NCBI GenBank assembly: GCA_026874595.1
Contig: CM049314.1
Location: 51,819,812-51,883,811, forward strand
DNA length: 64,000 nt
Source: Sipunculus nudus
Taxonomy: Eukaryota > Annelida > Sipuncula > Golfingiida > Sipunculidae
Direction of reading: 5' to 3'
The position numbers and the translations under genes are program-made. Of the stretch, positions 25,259 to 35,394 are shown one piece after another; position 1 is the stretch's first letter, and each line of letters begins with the position of its first letter. The notes beneath the pieces were generated by a model. The model searched no databases. It was not told the origin of the DNA and was given only the letters and a program-made list of their open reading frames with translations.

Positions 25259-25999
25259 CAGGGTTCAATCTTAACGCTAGCCTGCTAGCCCGAGGCGAGT
25301 GTGAAATTCGGCGGACTGATACGATCTCGTTTCTTTCAGCCCGACTGGCTAGTAGCCTGAGAAATGTTAATATTTTTTTATTCTAACCAAGCTTACCGCG
25401 TATGCAAACCAGGCTGAAACTTTATTTCAAACAATATTTAATATCCAATGTATAAATTTTGTATAAATGTTTCATATAACCTTGTCATTCTTAAAAAAAC
25501 TGTGTTGGGGCTAACCGGGTCCATCAAGATTTTCGACAGCGGCTGAAAATTTTTTTGGACTAATCCGTAATAATTATGTTGGTATAATCTGCCGCAAACA
25601 CATCTAGCCCGGTAAAAATCCGCCTACATGTGCTTCAAAAACAGCCTTTCTTTTATTCCTAGATGCTCTTAATTTCTATAATAGAAAGGTATTTTCTGAC
25701 GGTGACGATCGTTTAATCTGAGCCATAAAAATAAGTCTGATTGTACCTATATGCGTTGAATGATCGGTTACACTCGTGCGCGAGTGGAGAAAAATGCCAG
25801 GGAAAAAATCTACCAATATTCGTTACTCGGGCAAAACAGCGAGCAAAACCGCCTGCAGAAACATTGAGCAATTAGAAAAGGTTCTGATTTGACTAAAAAT
25901 AAAGCGGAAGCTCTTCCCTGTCGCATTTGATGAAAGTTTTTTTTTCGATATTCACACTGTCACCGGCCGATGTGGGCGTTTAAACCATGTGACACGTTG

Positions 26000-26227
26000 A
26001 TTTGCATAAACACATGCCTAGGCAGACTGGCCCACACAAACGATATTGTGATTGGCGGAGCTGTCACATGTTATAAACAGAGGGCCAATAAGAGTTTCGT
26101 AGTAAAAACTCATCCTATGTGACTTCATTCATGACTATTTTAGCGGGAAAATGTTCACTGACACCGTGTCACTTTTGGTGTTTATAATTTTCAGCTACTT
26201 GGACGGTGGCACCGTGAGTATATAAAG
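26000..26227 (+). promoter_or_regulatory. Promoter-like block inside the hAT-like element
   Basis: Ordered elements on the + strand: octamer ATTTGCAT (26000-26007), CCAAT boxes at 26051-26055 (reverse) and 26085-26089 (forward), and a TATA box TATATAAAG (26219-26227). The surrounding 25.9-26.4 kb is clearly more GC-rich than its flanks. Octamer plus CCAAT plus TATA is a standard RNA polymerase II arrangement. Activity is inference. Confidence 0.45.
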
Positions 26228-26344
26228 CAAATGACGCGGGCCCTTTTACTGGAATTTGCAACTGACGTTGTCGAACGCTCAATCTCCATAAATCAGATGT
26301 TTGGTACTGCAAAAATTGCGTGATTTCATCAGTTTGTGGTGACC

Positions 26345-26563
26345 ATGACAGGGTTTGGCGAACAGAGAAATTGTTTCTACCGGCCACAGCTGATCGAATT
26401 AAACATGCATAAAATTTTCGCAACCGTGTTTGTTAGGTTTTGTTTCTTTTTTACTGCCTTTGTAAATTTCATTTTAGTAATAGTCTTTGAAGTAAACTGT
26501 TCATACCTGACCGAACGGCGTTTCTTGTTCATGCTTACACCTGATAGAGATCAACATTGCTAG
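26345..26563 (+). CDS. Short ORF downstream of the promoter-like block
   Basis: A 72-codon frame starts at the first ATG after the TATA box (about 120 bp downstream) and contains a strongly hydrophobic stretch (about residues 28-50, rich in F, V and I). No family is recognised. It may be a captured first exon, an element-encoded peptide, or chance. It is listed only because of its position behind the promoter-like block. Confidence 0.2.
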   Translation: MTGFGEQRNCFYRPQLIELNMHKIFATVFVRFCFFFTAFVNFILVIVFEVNCSYLTERRFLFMLTPDRDQHC

Positions 26564-27169
26564 CTCAGCCATTAATTACAGCAAAATAAATTTCTTTACG
26601 AAAGTTTTAAAAAAAAGAGAAAGTGACAATATATACTTGAAAAAAAAATTGACAAATAAGCCTCAGTTAATGTCCATGCGTAATATTACAAATTTTAGTA
26701 TGGTCTGATGTTTTACACAACTGCTTTTATATATATGATTAAGTGATTTAGACAATGCTGAGGGGTGAAAGTGTTTTCCCCAGCTGAAGTGGTCACCTGA
26801 GACATTAAAGTTGTTTTGGAAATACACTTATGCTTACTTTGTTTTACCAGCTTTATTGTTGGAGAGAGGAGTTATGGTTCAAGTAACTGCAGATGAGCTT
26901 CAAAGCTGCATGTGCTAGTATCACTAAACACTTTTAAATATTCAAATACCATTTTTATTTAGACCATTATAGTGTTCTTGGTGAAATTAAAATACTACAT
27001 TAAATACTACATACTAGAGAAATACTGCTTAAAAAATACCACCGAAAACGGGGCTAGTTCAAATTGGTGCGGGCCAGTGCAAGATTACAGCCACTAGCCC
27101 ATCGGGCTAGTGCAAAAAAATCTTAAGATCAAACCCTGTACATGCTACCCTATTAAATTCAACACTCAA

Positions 27170-28176
27170 CAAAGAACCTATGGGTTATTGTGCTCAGCTG
27201 AAGTTGACCTTGAAGGTAAAATCGAAAATAATATCAAATGGAGATAAAGTCTGAGAGGAACAGGTAATATAGGTCATGGATGGTTGATATGATTGAAGGG
27301 GGGGGGGGGGGGGTGAGATGACATAAGAATAACTGTACACCTGTCACAGCAGGGATGCTGGAATGTTGTGGCATCACTTATAAGGTTACCCAGGCAGGGC
27401 TGTTGTGACCAGAAGTGGGCAGCCTGGAGCTTGCATGAAATGGCAAATGAATACAAGAGAGCCCCTGAAAAAATTCAATGACTAGCCTTATTTGTTAGCA
27501 TTTATTTTCAAATTTCAGTATTTAACAGTTTTATAATTTATGTGTACCTGCTAAAAAAAAAATTTAAATGAATATACCAACAGGAAAAAAAAAGTGACAT
27601 GGTCAAATTTCAGCAAAATTTAAGGTACTGATTTTATATTTATGCTTATAACTTGAAATATTTACAAATTTCAGATCCAATTTCGGGTATTCAATTTCAT
27701 CTTGATTAAATACAGTTATATACCTGAAGAAAGGTCTCTAGCTTTGACATTTATCATGTTAAGTGGTAAATATCTTTACTGATTTTTTTCAAAGTACATT
27801 ATGTTTGGGCCAATAACTTTTATAAATTAAGTAATACTGACACCTTATTTCTGGCATGAACATAGGAACTATATGAGGGAATATTTGTGGTTAATATGAA
27901 GAAATACTGATGAGTGGTTTTGATATTATGCAGTCCTGAAGTGTCAAAAGAGATTTTTAATGGAAAATTTAGATTTTTCCTTAATTTCTCAAAGGGACAA
28001 AGTTACAATGACCAAATTTTTGTTTAGTAGGAGATCTTGGGGACATCTAACAGTATGCCGGATTTTGGGTTTGTAGGCCTATTGGTTTCAAAACATGCCA
28101 GTCTAACGGATATATGGACCGGGGCTGACAGACGGACGATGGACAATGGACCCTGACTATAGCTCAGATGACTTAA
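27170..28176 (-). mobile_element. Family 1b element, reverse orientation, internally deleted
   Basis: The reverse strand reads the 5' hairpin region at about 28150-28176, the GTCC block, the conserved agacc..ccaaaa interior and, near 27300-27360, the G/C run with ctgctgtgacaggtgtacag. It ends at about 27170 with the CTGAGC..CCTATGG tail. Relative to the 1.9 kb copies it is short. Confidence 0.65.
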
Positions 28177-30300
28177 CATAATCAACTGCATCCTTGTCTA
28201 TCATTAATTTGCTTAAAATAATCCCTATAACCAAAAGTACACAACAACTGTATTCAATTATTTTTTATTTTTATGATTTAAATGGAAAATACCTAATGGT
28301 GACTGCATGGTGTCATTTGGAATACATTTTTGGCCATCCGTACAAGATCCATACAACATCAGAAATCGCAAAGGTTGCTGTTATTCACTAACAAAATATT
28401 CCTTTACCATTAATTTTTCTTAAATTTGTTATTATAAAACATTTTTTTTTAAATTATTGTTTATTATGTTTTTGGCCAAAACAACTACTAGAGGAGTGGG
28501 GTTTGACAGTTAGATCCAGGTGTGGCCACTCAAGAGCTGGAGGACTGTAAAGTATGCCACCCTTCAAGCATGCATAATAACCCTGAAAGGTCAACATAGG
28601 GACATATAGAGGGGCTTCAGTATAGCCTAGGTGTGACATGGTCTCATTAAAACTTTAATAAGAGCTACAATTTTTGGTCAATTCCTTTAAAATTTCAGAA
28701 TTCAGAAGTTAAAATCCTTTAGTGTGCATGATATTAAAAAAAAATCTTACAGGAAAAAAAAGTTCCATGGCCAAAATTTAAGGTACTGGTTTTATATTAA
28801 TGCTTATAACTTATAAAATTTGAAAATTTCAGACCAAATATTTGGTTTATACAGTGAAACTTCTCTAAGCCGGACACTCAAGGGACTCGGGAATTTTGTC
28901 CGTATTAGTGAGTTGTCCTGTTTAGAGGAGATTGGCATATCGTGTTAATTCTTCATTGAATGTTACTGATATTCTCTGTTTTGATAATGTTTACGTTTAA
29001 TTTGAAATACATAAATTTTATTTTAATCATCTTCAAAATAGATTAAATATGCATTGAAATTTATAAAATATACTTATTAAAAAAAGAAAGACAAACACTC
29101 TTTTTCAACTTCATCAACTAGGCCTCACACACTAATCTAGACCGCAGTTTCACTTCGATGCACCATGTTTCATCTTCTAAGTAAGCATAGTTCAAGGATG
29201 ATTGCACTAGGTATACAGAAGATTGATTATTGACAGCATCCGGACAGCATGATTATTTGTTGAAGAATAGTCTTCACAACGCATTCACCATAACAAAGTG
29301 GAAACTGTCACTAACCAGTTAAGGCTCAATCAATTTATATTTTTCTCAATAATCTTTCAATAAACCATCCCATCTTCCGAAAACCCTAGGACAGAAATGT
29401 TATTGAGGGTATGGGTAGTCAGAAAATTCCTTATATCGGGAAAGGGGTACTCCTGTGAATTTGTTTCCTTATAACAAACATATATATAATACATATAATC
29501 CCTATATATCTTAAGTCTATATTACTTTAGTCTTTGATAGTGCATGGTTTTGTCAAATGGAAAGCTGTATGAAAGCTTAGTTTTTTTTCTGATTGACCAG
29601 CCAATTTAATAAAGTACTGATTGTGATATCTACACATTTATAGAATTAAACAACAATTTCTACTGTATATTCACATGTAACATCACGATAGTTCACCAGA
29701 TTATGCTAGTCTTAGGGCTATCTCACTTTGATCAAAACAGGTCAAACGAGGTCACGACCTCGGAGCGCCATCTCCCGGCAGATATATAAACAAAAAAATA
29801 GAATTAGCGATGTCTGTCCGCTTTAGAGGATCGTAAATATGTACTGGATATGCAAGCAAGACGGGAAATTTTGTCCGTTGTCCGGGATAGTGAGTTGTCC
29901 GCTTTACTGAATTTACGTTAAACATAATATAGTTTAAGGGCAAATTTTAAGGGACTGAGATTAAGTGTCCGCATTAGTGAGTTGTCCACCTTACTGAGTT
30001 GTCTGCAAGTAGGAGTTTCACTGTAATTAAATCTTGATCAAATGCAAATTACCCTGAAAAAAAGTCTGTAGCTTCAGCAATTCTTATGTTAACTAAGTAA
30101 ATATATATCCTAATTTTTTACAAAGTGTATAATGTTCAGCCCCATAACTTCAATAAATTAAGCAATACTGGCCTAATTTTTGGTATGTACAAAGGAAATG
30201 TATAGAAGGACATGCATAGTAAATATGAGCAAAAACAGACCAGTGGTTTTCATATTAGGCGGTCCTGAAACTATGCAAATATGTGTTCAAAATTAAATTT
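28177..30300 (-). mobile_element. Family 1 relic, reverse orientation, split by a pogo-like MITE
   Basis: Reverse-strand matches to family 1 include the tgactgcatggtgt.atttggaat block (near 28300), the cacagttgatccaggtgt region (about 28510) and the ccaaaattta..ttataacttataa interior up to about 30290. The 1172-bp element at 28852-30023 interrupts it. Confidence 0.55.
28852..30023. mobile_element. pogo/Tigger-like MITE
   Basis: The left end is CAGTGAAACTTCTCTAAGCCGGAC and the right end in reverse is CAGTGAAACTCCTACTTGCAGAC, bounded by TA on both sides (28850-28851 and 30024-30025). TA duplications and CAGTG(A/G)AAC ends with subterminal GGACA words are typical of the pogo/Tigger branch of Tc1/mariner. 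Several gtccg.nttagtgagttgtcc words occur near both ends. No DDE transposase; non-autonomous. Confidence 0.75.
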
Positions 30301-30603
30301 ATTTATAATTGGAACTAAAATATTGATATATTGAAAAAAGAAGTGTTTCCACTTGTATGTTAAGTTTTAAATGTTATATGTGCTATGTGTTGTATATAAG
30401 TATTATTACCAAAGCTAAACTATTTTAAAATTAACATTTTTTTAAATATCTAAATCATGATTCAACTCATAGATGTCTGAGAGATGTAAGGAAAATAAAA
30501 CTTGTTAATAAAGATCTATGGTTTTAAAATAATTTTCTGCAGAGTATCTCACAGTAATCATATGATTCCACAGAAAAATCGATGTCAATTTTCATATTAT
30601 TAA
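30301..30603. other. AT-rich spacer
   Basis: No feature recognised. It ends at the left flank (attaa) of the Gypsy element. Confidence 0.4.
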
Positions 30604-31536
30604 TGTCACCCCTGGCTTAACGTGATAACTTTACAACGGATATATCTTATAAAACAATAGGATGGGTTTACGCTCGCCACTTGATTTCACTAATCAAGAA
30701 ACTAGATCCTGGTCATTACAGGTGACATTTCCAGGTTCTTTTAAGGACGTGTATAAAAATACCAGACAATCATACACCCAGATCAATAGAAACTATGAGA
30801 CATCAGGTTAAATTCACAAATAAAATTCAAGACAATACTTACAGAGACATAGATGTGAGTGTGTGTGCATTGATATGCCAATAAGACAGTCCTTCACATT
30901 AAAAATACAGGATATTTACTGAGTCCATGGTTTGTATAAAAACAATAAAGTCCAGTTCCTTCAGAGATCTCTGATTACTGTTTTATGTAGAATTTAGTGT
31001 ATGGTTAGTACCATATAGTCTTTCTGAGTTTAGCGATCTTCAACTGATCTTGCTTGACAGCGACCCGGGTAGCCTTACGTTCACATGAATGGTAACAGCT
31101 CTCTTTGTTTACATGTGTGCTTAGAGTCCTTGACCTTACTCGTGTAGCAATGGTTTCACGGCTTACAGCGATTATGTATCTAGCACTTAGTAAGTGCGCA
31201 CTTACTTTACCGCCAATATGATACTCTGTCGGCAGCACGGCTGTGATCTCGTGAGCTGGGCCTCATGTAGAAGCTTGCTTCTATGCCTTTCCTGGCGGGT
31301 TTAAGCGTTTCAATGTTCTTTCTGCTGTGCATGCGTGCTGCCTCTCCAAACTTCCAGACCCAACTGAAGCAGCGTCCTGCGTCTCTCCCTGAACTCTGAC
31401 GTCACAATCGTCGTCACAATACGGCGATCCGGTTCTCTGATTGGCTTATGGCTCAAGTGTCCCATATAAGGTTATATGTGACCTAGTATGACTGCTAGTG
31501 TCACCATGGCGACCCACATACCAGATGTAATACACG
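30604..31536 (-). repeat. 3' LTR of the Gypsy element, distal part
   Basis: It starts TGTCACCCCTGGC and runs colinear with the 5' LTR until ..taataCACG at 31533-31536, where element B begins. The remaining LTR part is at 41206-41395. Confidence 0.85.
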
Positions 31537-33967
31537 TATCACCAGTGTGATAATTTTATGATAATTCAAATTATTATATTTTACCAATTTCATTAGATAT
31601 TATAAGGTGATCACTCATATGGAATGAAACAGGTATTTAGTAGACTTCTGTGCAGGATAACTTTCTAATTACAATTCAGTTATTATTTAACTGCCGGCCC
31701 TTTGAAAAGTGTTCACAGAGAATTCATTAATAAGCACGTTCATACATTTGACTGGGTTTACTCTTAAAGTGACAGGCACAGATAAGACTAATTAATTGTA
31801 TCCGCCAAAACAGAGTTTTGCGGATACTATGTTTTCAGCTGGTCGCCGCCGCCGCCGCGTAGGTGTCCGGAGAACTCCTCCGTAACCGCTGGGCGGAATT
31901 TTCCGAAACCCGGGATTATGTTCGGGTCACATGTGAACTGCTGCGCCCCGATTTTGTTTTGACCTCTGACCTTTCCTTTGCGCTCTGCGTCCGTTTGTGC
32001 GTCTGTTTCCACACATAAACCCACATATCTCGGGAACCGTTTGACCGATCAGGAAAATTTTTTTGCACAAATGTAGCCCTCGGAGAGCTTTATTACATAC
32101 ACCAAAAATGGTGGCGCCACCTGCAACCATGTTTGCACAGTGTCCATCTGTTCGTCTGCCTTGGGTTAAAATCACTCATATCTCTGCAGTGACTTGACTA
32201 ATTCACCTGAAATTGGGCATGCGTAAACATCCTGGATAGCTTTTCTGATTTTATGACAGGTGGCGCCACCTACATTCACGTTTACGCTGCAGACATCCAA
32301 GCTCATATCTCGGGAACCGTTTGACCGATCAGGAAAATTCTTTTGCACAAATGTAGCCCTTGGACAGCTTTATAACATACACCAAAAATGGTGGCGCCAC
32401 CTGCAACCATGTTTGCACAGTGTCCATCTGTTCGTCTGCCTTGGGTTAAAATCACTCATATCTCTGCAGTGACTTGACTAATTCACCTGAAATTGGGCAT
32501 GCGTATACATCCTGGATAGCTTTTCTGATTTTATGACAGGTGGCGCCACCTACATTCACGTTTACGCTGCAGACATCAAAAGTCATATCTCAGGAACCGT
32601 TTGACCGATCAGGAAAATTCTTTTGCACAAATGTAGCCCTTGGAGAGCTTTATAACATACACCAAAAATGGTGGCGCTACCTGCAACCATGTTTGCACAG
32701 TGTCCATCTGTTTGTCTGCCTTGGGTTAAAATCACTCATATCTCTGCAGTGACTTGACTAATTCACCTGAAATTGGGCATGCGTATACATCCTGGATAGC
32801 TTTTCTGATTTTATGACAGGTGGCGCCACCTACATTCACGTTTACGCTGCAGACATCAAAAGTCATATCTCAGGAACCGTTTGACCGATCAGGAAAATTC
32901 TTTTGCACAAATGTAGCCCTTGGAGAGCTTTATAACATACACCAAAAATGGTGGCGCTACCTGCAACCATGTTTGCACAGTGTCCATCTGTTTGTCTGCC
33001 TTGGGTTAAAATCACTCATATCTCTGCAGTGACTTGACTAATTCACCTGAAATTTAGCATGCGTATACATCCTGGATAGCTTTTCTGATTTTATGACAGG
33101 TGGCGCCACCTACATTCACGTTTACGCTGCAGACATCCAAGCTCATATCTCAGGAACCGTTTGACCGATCAGGAAAATTTTTTTGCACAAATGTAGCCCT
33201 TGGAGAGCTTTATAACATACACCGAAAATGGTGGCACCACCTGCAACCATGTTTGCACAGTGTCCATCTGTTCGTCTGCCTTGGGTTAAAATCACTCATA
33301 TTTCTGCAGTGGTTTGACTAATTCACCTGAAATTTGGCATGCTTATACATCCTGGATAGCTTTTCTGATTTTATGACAGGTGGCGCCACCTACAATCAAG
33401 TTTACGCTGCGACATCCAAGCTCATATCTAGGGAACCGTTTGACCGATTGGGCCAAAATTTTGCATGTGTATAAATCTCACATAGCTCTTTATCATACGC
33501 AAAACTGGTGGCGCCACCTGCAGCCATGTTTGCACAGCTCCCATCTGTTTGTCTGCCATGGGATAAAATATCCATGCTAATATGCAACACTTCACCCGTT
33601 CCACTCTGATTTAGGCGGATACAAGTAGTCGCTTGTCGACTACCCGTATTCTAGTTAACAGTTTAGACTTAAGTGTTCACAGTGAAGGTCAGAGCTAAAG
33701 AGAGGAGAGTTGAAGAGTTAGAGAGCTAAGAGAGAAAAAAGAGACAGGAATAAGAACAGGAGATAATACAGAGAGACAGAGACAGAGAGAACAGAATCAG
33801 TTAAGTGGAAAATAGGGAAAACTATCAATATATATATTTTAGACATTGGTTATTGTTAACTTTGATTGAATAAACTTGAAAGTAAATTACATCTGGATTA
33901 AAGAATTCTTCTATCTGAGAAATCAGCAACCTGTGAACAAAAGCACGTAAACAACTGGACGGTGATA
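31537..33967 (+). repeat. 5' LTR of element B, split by a family 3 element
   Basis: The parts are 31537-31795 and 33655-33967, colinear with 40631-41205. The family 3 insertion point is ctaattaa|ttaacag, as seen uninterrupted at about 40885-40899. The 3' half is rich in gagaga words. Confidence 0.85.
31796..33654 (+). mobile_element. HINE-like family 3 (copy 3) in the 5' LTR of element B
   Basis: It runs from TTGTATCCGCCAAAACAG to CTAG after the GTAGTCG..CGACTAC hairpin. The empty site in the partner LTR shows insertion without target duplication. The interior consists of exact 280-bp tandem units (equivalent points at 32260, 32540, 32820, 33100, 33380). The units starting at 32540 and 32820 are nearly identical. 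Each unit holds two GGTGGCGCCACC-type palindromes. The 70-codon frames repeated in each unit are by-products of the tandem repeat. Confidence 0.88.
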
Positions 33968-34085
33968 GTTGGGGAGAATCTGGCTTGCGATCCAACTTCT
34001 ATTCAGTACATCCCTTACAACGCCAAGTGAACATTAATTCGACTAATTCCCCCAGATCAAATTTGGACTAATTCCCCAGCTAAAG

Positions 34086-34373
34086 ATGCCAGTTCTGTGC
34101 ATGATCTGGTTCAAGAAAAGAAGACTCTGCTACAAATGTGGATTGACATACAGCAGAGCCCACACATGTCACTGTCCAGCACAAGAAGAAAGGTGTCACA
34201 AGTGCCATCAGTTGAACCATTATGCACGCTGCTGTTTTACACAGAGTTCCAGAGACCATCAGGACACCATAAAATGTGAAACTGGATTCATTCATCCTGA
34301 AAGAAATCCTCCAACAGGTACCAGTGATCTGCCTTCATGGACATTTCTGACAAAGAACTGTGTCACACTTTGA
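34086..34373 (+). CDS. Gag-like zinc-knuckle ORF of element B
   Basis: A 95-codon ORF whose ATG is 119 bp after the 5' LTR. Residues about 15-52 hold two cysteine/histidine clusters: RLCYKCGLTYSRAHTCHC, then CHKCHQLNHYARCC, which is an exact CX2CX4HX4C knuckle. Paired knuckles of this kind close the Gag of many Gypsy and BEL elements and bind RNA. The capsid domain that should precede them is missing, so this is a Gag remnant or a minimal nucleocapsid. Its last 37 bp overlap the start of the next ORF in another frame, which suggests frameshifting, splicing or an old indel. Confidence 0.65.
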   Translation: MPVLCMIWFKKRRLCYKCGLTYSRAHTCHCPAQEERCHKCHQLNHYARCCFTQSSRDHQDTIKCETGFIHPERNPPTGTSDLPSWTFLTKNCVTL

Positions 34374-35224
34374 ATTTTAAAAATGTTGTAAATATTGAAA
34401 AAGAGGCTTTGCGTATTCAGCTAAAGAAAAAAGGTAAAAAGAGCATTGTTAAAACAGTTTCTGTTAACACTCTTTCTTTCAAGGATGAGCAGGTAGACAA
34501 AAGTCAACACATTGATAAATCCTCTCAGTGTACCCCTGAATTAGGAGAGACACAACAAAAGCAGGTTTCAAATTTAGAATCTGAAAAACAAGAATTAGCT
34601 ATGGAAGTAAAGAGTGTACAAAACACTGTAAAAATCTTTAAAGACCTAAATTCTCAATTTTTATTAAGAATTAAAGAGAAAAGCAGTGAAATTAACAAAC
34701 TAAGTGACAAAATCCAGTTATTGTCTGACCAGATTAGTAAGGCTGAAGAAGAAAAATACTTAGCCGATAGAGAAAAACAGAAACTAGTAGAAGAATTGAA
34801 ATCAAACAATGAATCAGCTGAAATCTATGTTGACACAATTCATACTTTAGAAACAGAAATTGATAGAATAAAAAATGAAAGCAAAATAACGGTCAGTGAA
34901 TTGAAAAAATTTAAAGCTTTAAACAGCAAATTACGAGGGAATGGAGAACTTCAAAATAAACTCATGAGTGATCTTACAAGTAAACTTAAACATCACATTA
35001 AAACCATCAGAAAACTTAATAATAAACTAACCCCAGAAGTGAACAGTGTTTCTACAAAGAAAGGGAATAGGTCAAAGTATCTAACCAGTCAGAACAAATG
35101 GTGTAAAATGTGTAACAACAGAGTACAACATTGTGGAAACTGCGGTGCATTTATTGATGACAAATCCTGTCATCAGTGTAAAAAGGAAACAGATGAGTGC
35201 ACATTTTGTTTATATCATGATTGA
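34337..35224 (+). CDS. Coiled-coil protein with C-terminal double zinc-ribbon-like module, element B
   Basis: A 295-codon intact ORF. Residues 1-50 are basic (KKKGKKSIVK). Residues about 70-235 are strongly charged with heptad-like spacing (ELAMEVKSVQNTVKIFKDL, EEEKYLADREKQKLVEEL, TLETEIDRIKNE), predicting a long coiled coil. Residues 256-291 contain four CxxC pairs (CKMC, CGNC, CHQC, CTFC) spaced 6, 8 and 6 residues apart, the pattern of a double zinc ribbon. No RT, integrase or protease motif is present. I do not recognise the protein. The symmetry of the Cys pairs and the long undisturbed frame suggest selection. It may act as an RNA-binding or assembly factor, or be a captured host gene; both are inference. 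Confidence 0.6.
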   Translation: MDISDKELCHTLNFKNVVNIEKEALRIQLKKKGKKSIVKTVSVNTLSFKDEQVDKSQHIDKSSQCTPELGETQQKQVSNLESEKQELAMEVKSVQNTVKIFKDLNSQFLLRIKEKSSEINKLSDKIQLLSDQISKAEEEKYLADREKQKLVEELKSNNESAEIYVDTIHTLETEIDRIKNESKITVSELKKFKALNSKLRGNGELQNKLMSDLTSKLKHHIKTIRKLNNKLTPEVNSVSTKKGNRSKYLTSQNKWCKMCNNRVQHCGNCGAFIDDKSCHQCKKETDECTFCLYHD

Positions 35225-35394
35225 TGAAGATGTAGTTGGTGAAAAAAAAAGTTGAACGAACAGAACGCAATTTTATTTTGATATTATTCTTTCGTATCAA
35301 TAAGTGAATGTGTATACTGGATTATTATTAATCAGATTTCATGCCTGTCTCTATCACTGCCTTGAATTTGTCTTTTATCAATATTCATATGTCA
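35225..35394 (+). other. 3' non-coding part of element B
   Basis: AT-rich sequence after the stop codon, interrupted at 35395 by a family 1 element. The rest of the element's 3' region is 40549-40630, up to the purine tract. Confidence 0.5.

Larger units (their letters stand above)
25259..27138. mobile_element. Non-autonomous hAT-like DNA transposon
   Basis: The left end is CAGGGTTCAATCTTAACG. The right end, read in reverse, is CAGGGTTTGATCTTAAG. TACAT flanks both sides (25254-25258 and 27139-27143), a possible 5-bp duplication. CAGGG.. termini are typical of hAT elements, where the usual duplication is 8 bp but 5- and 6-bp groups are described. Subterminal gctagcccg/cgggctagt words occur at both ends. 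At 1880 bp with no transposase motif, it is non-autonomous. It carries a promoter-like block (next entry). Confidence 0.6.

Noticed and set aside
32260-33580. Recurrent 70-codon frames as a protein family
   Set aside because: They recur exactly with the 280-bp tandem unit of a non-coding element, and the ends coincide with unit boundaries.
31796-33654. CRISPR-like array (regular repeats)
   Set aside because: Units are about 280 bp with no short repeat/unique spacer alternation, and the context is eukaryotic.
33968-34000. A primer-binding site for a named tRNA after the 5' LTR of element B
   Set aside because: A TTGGGGAG word is present but I could not match it confidently to any tRNA 3' end.
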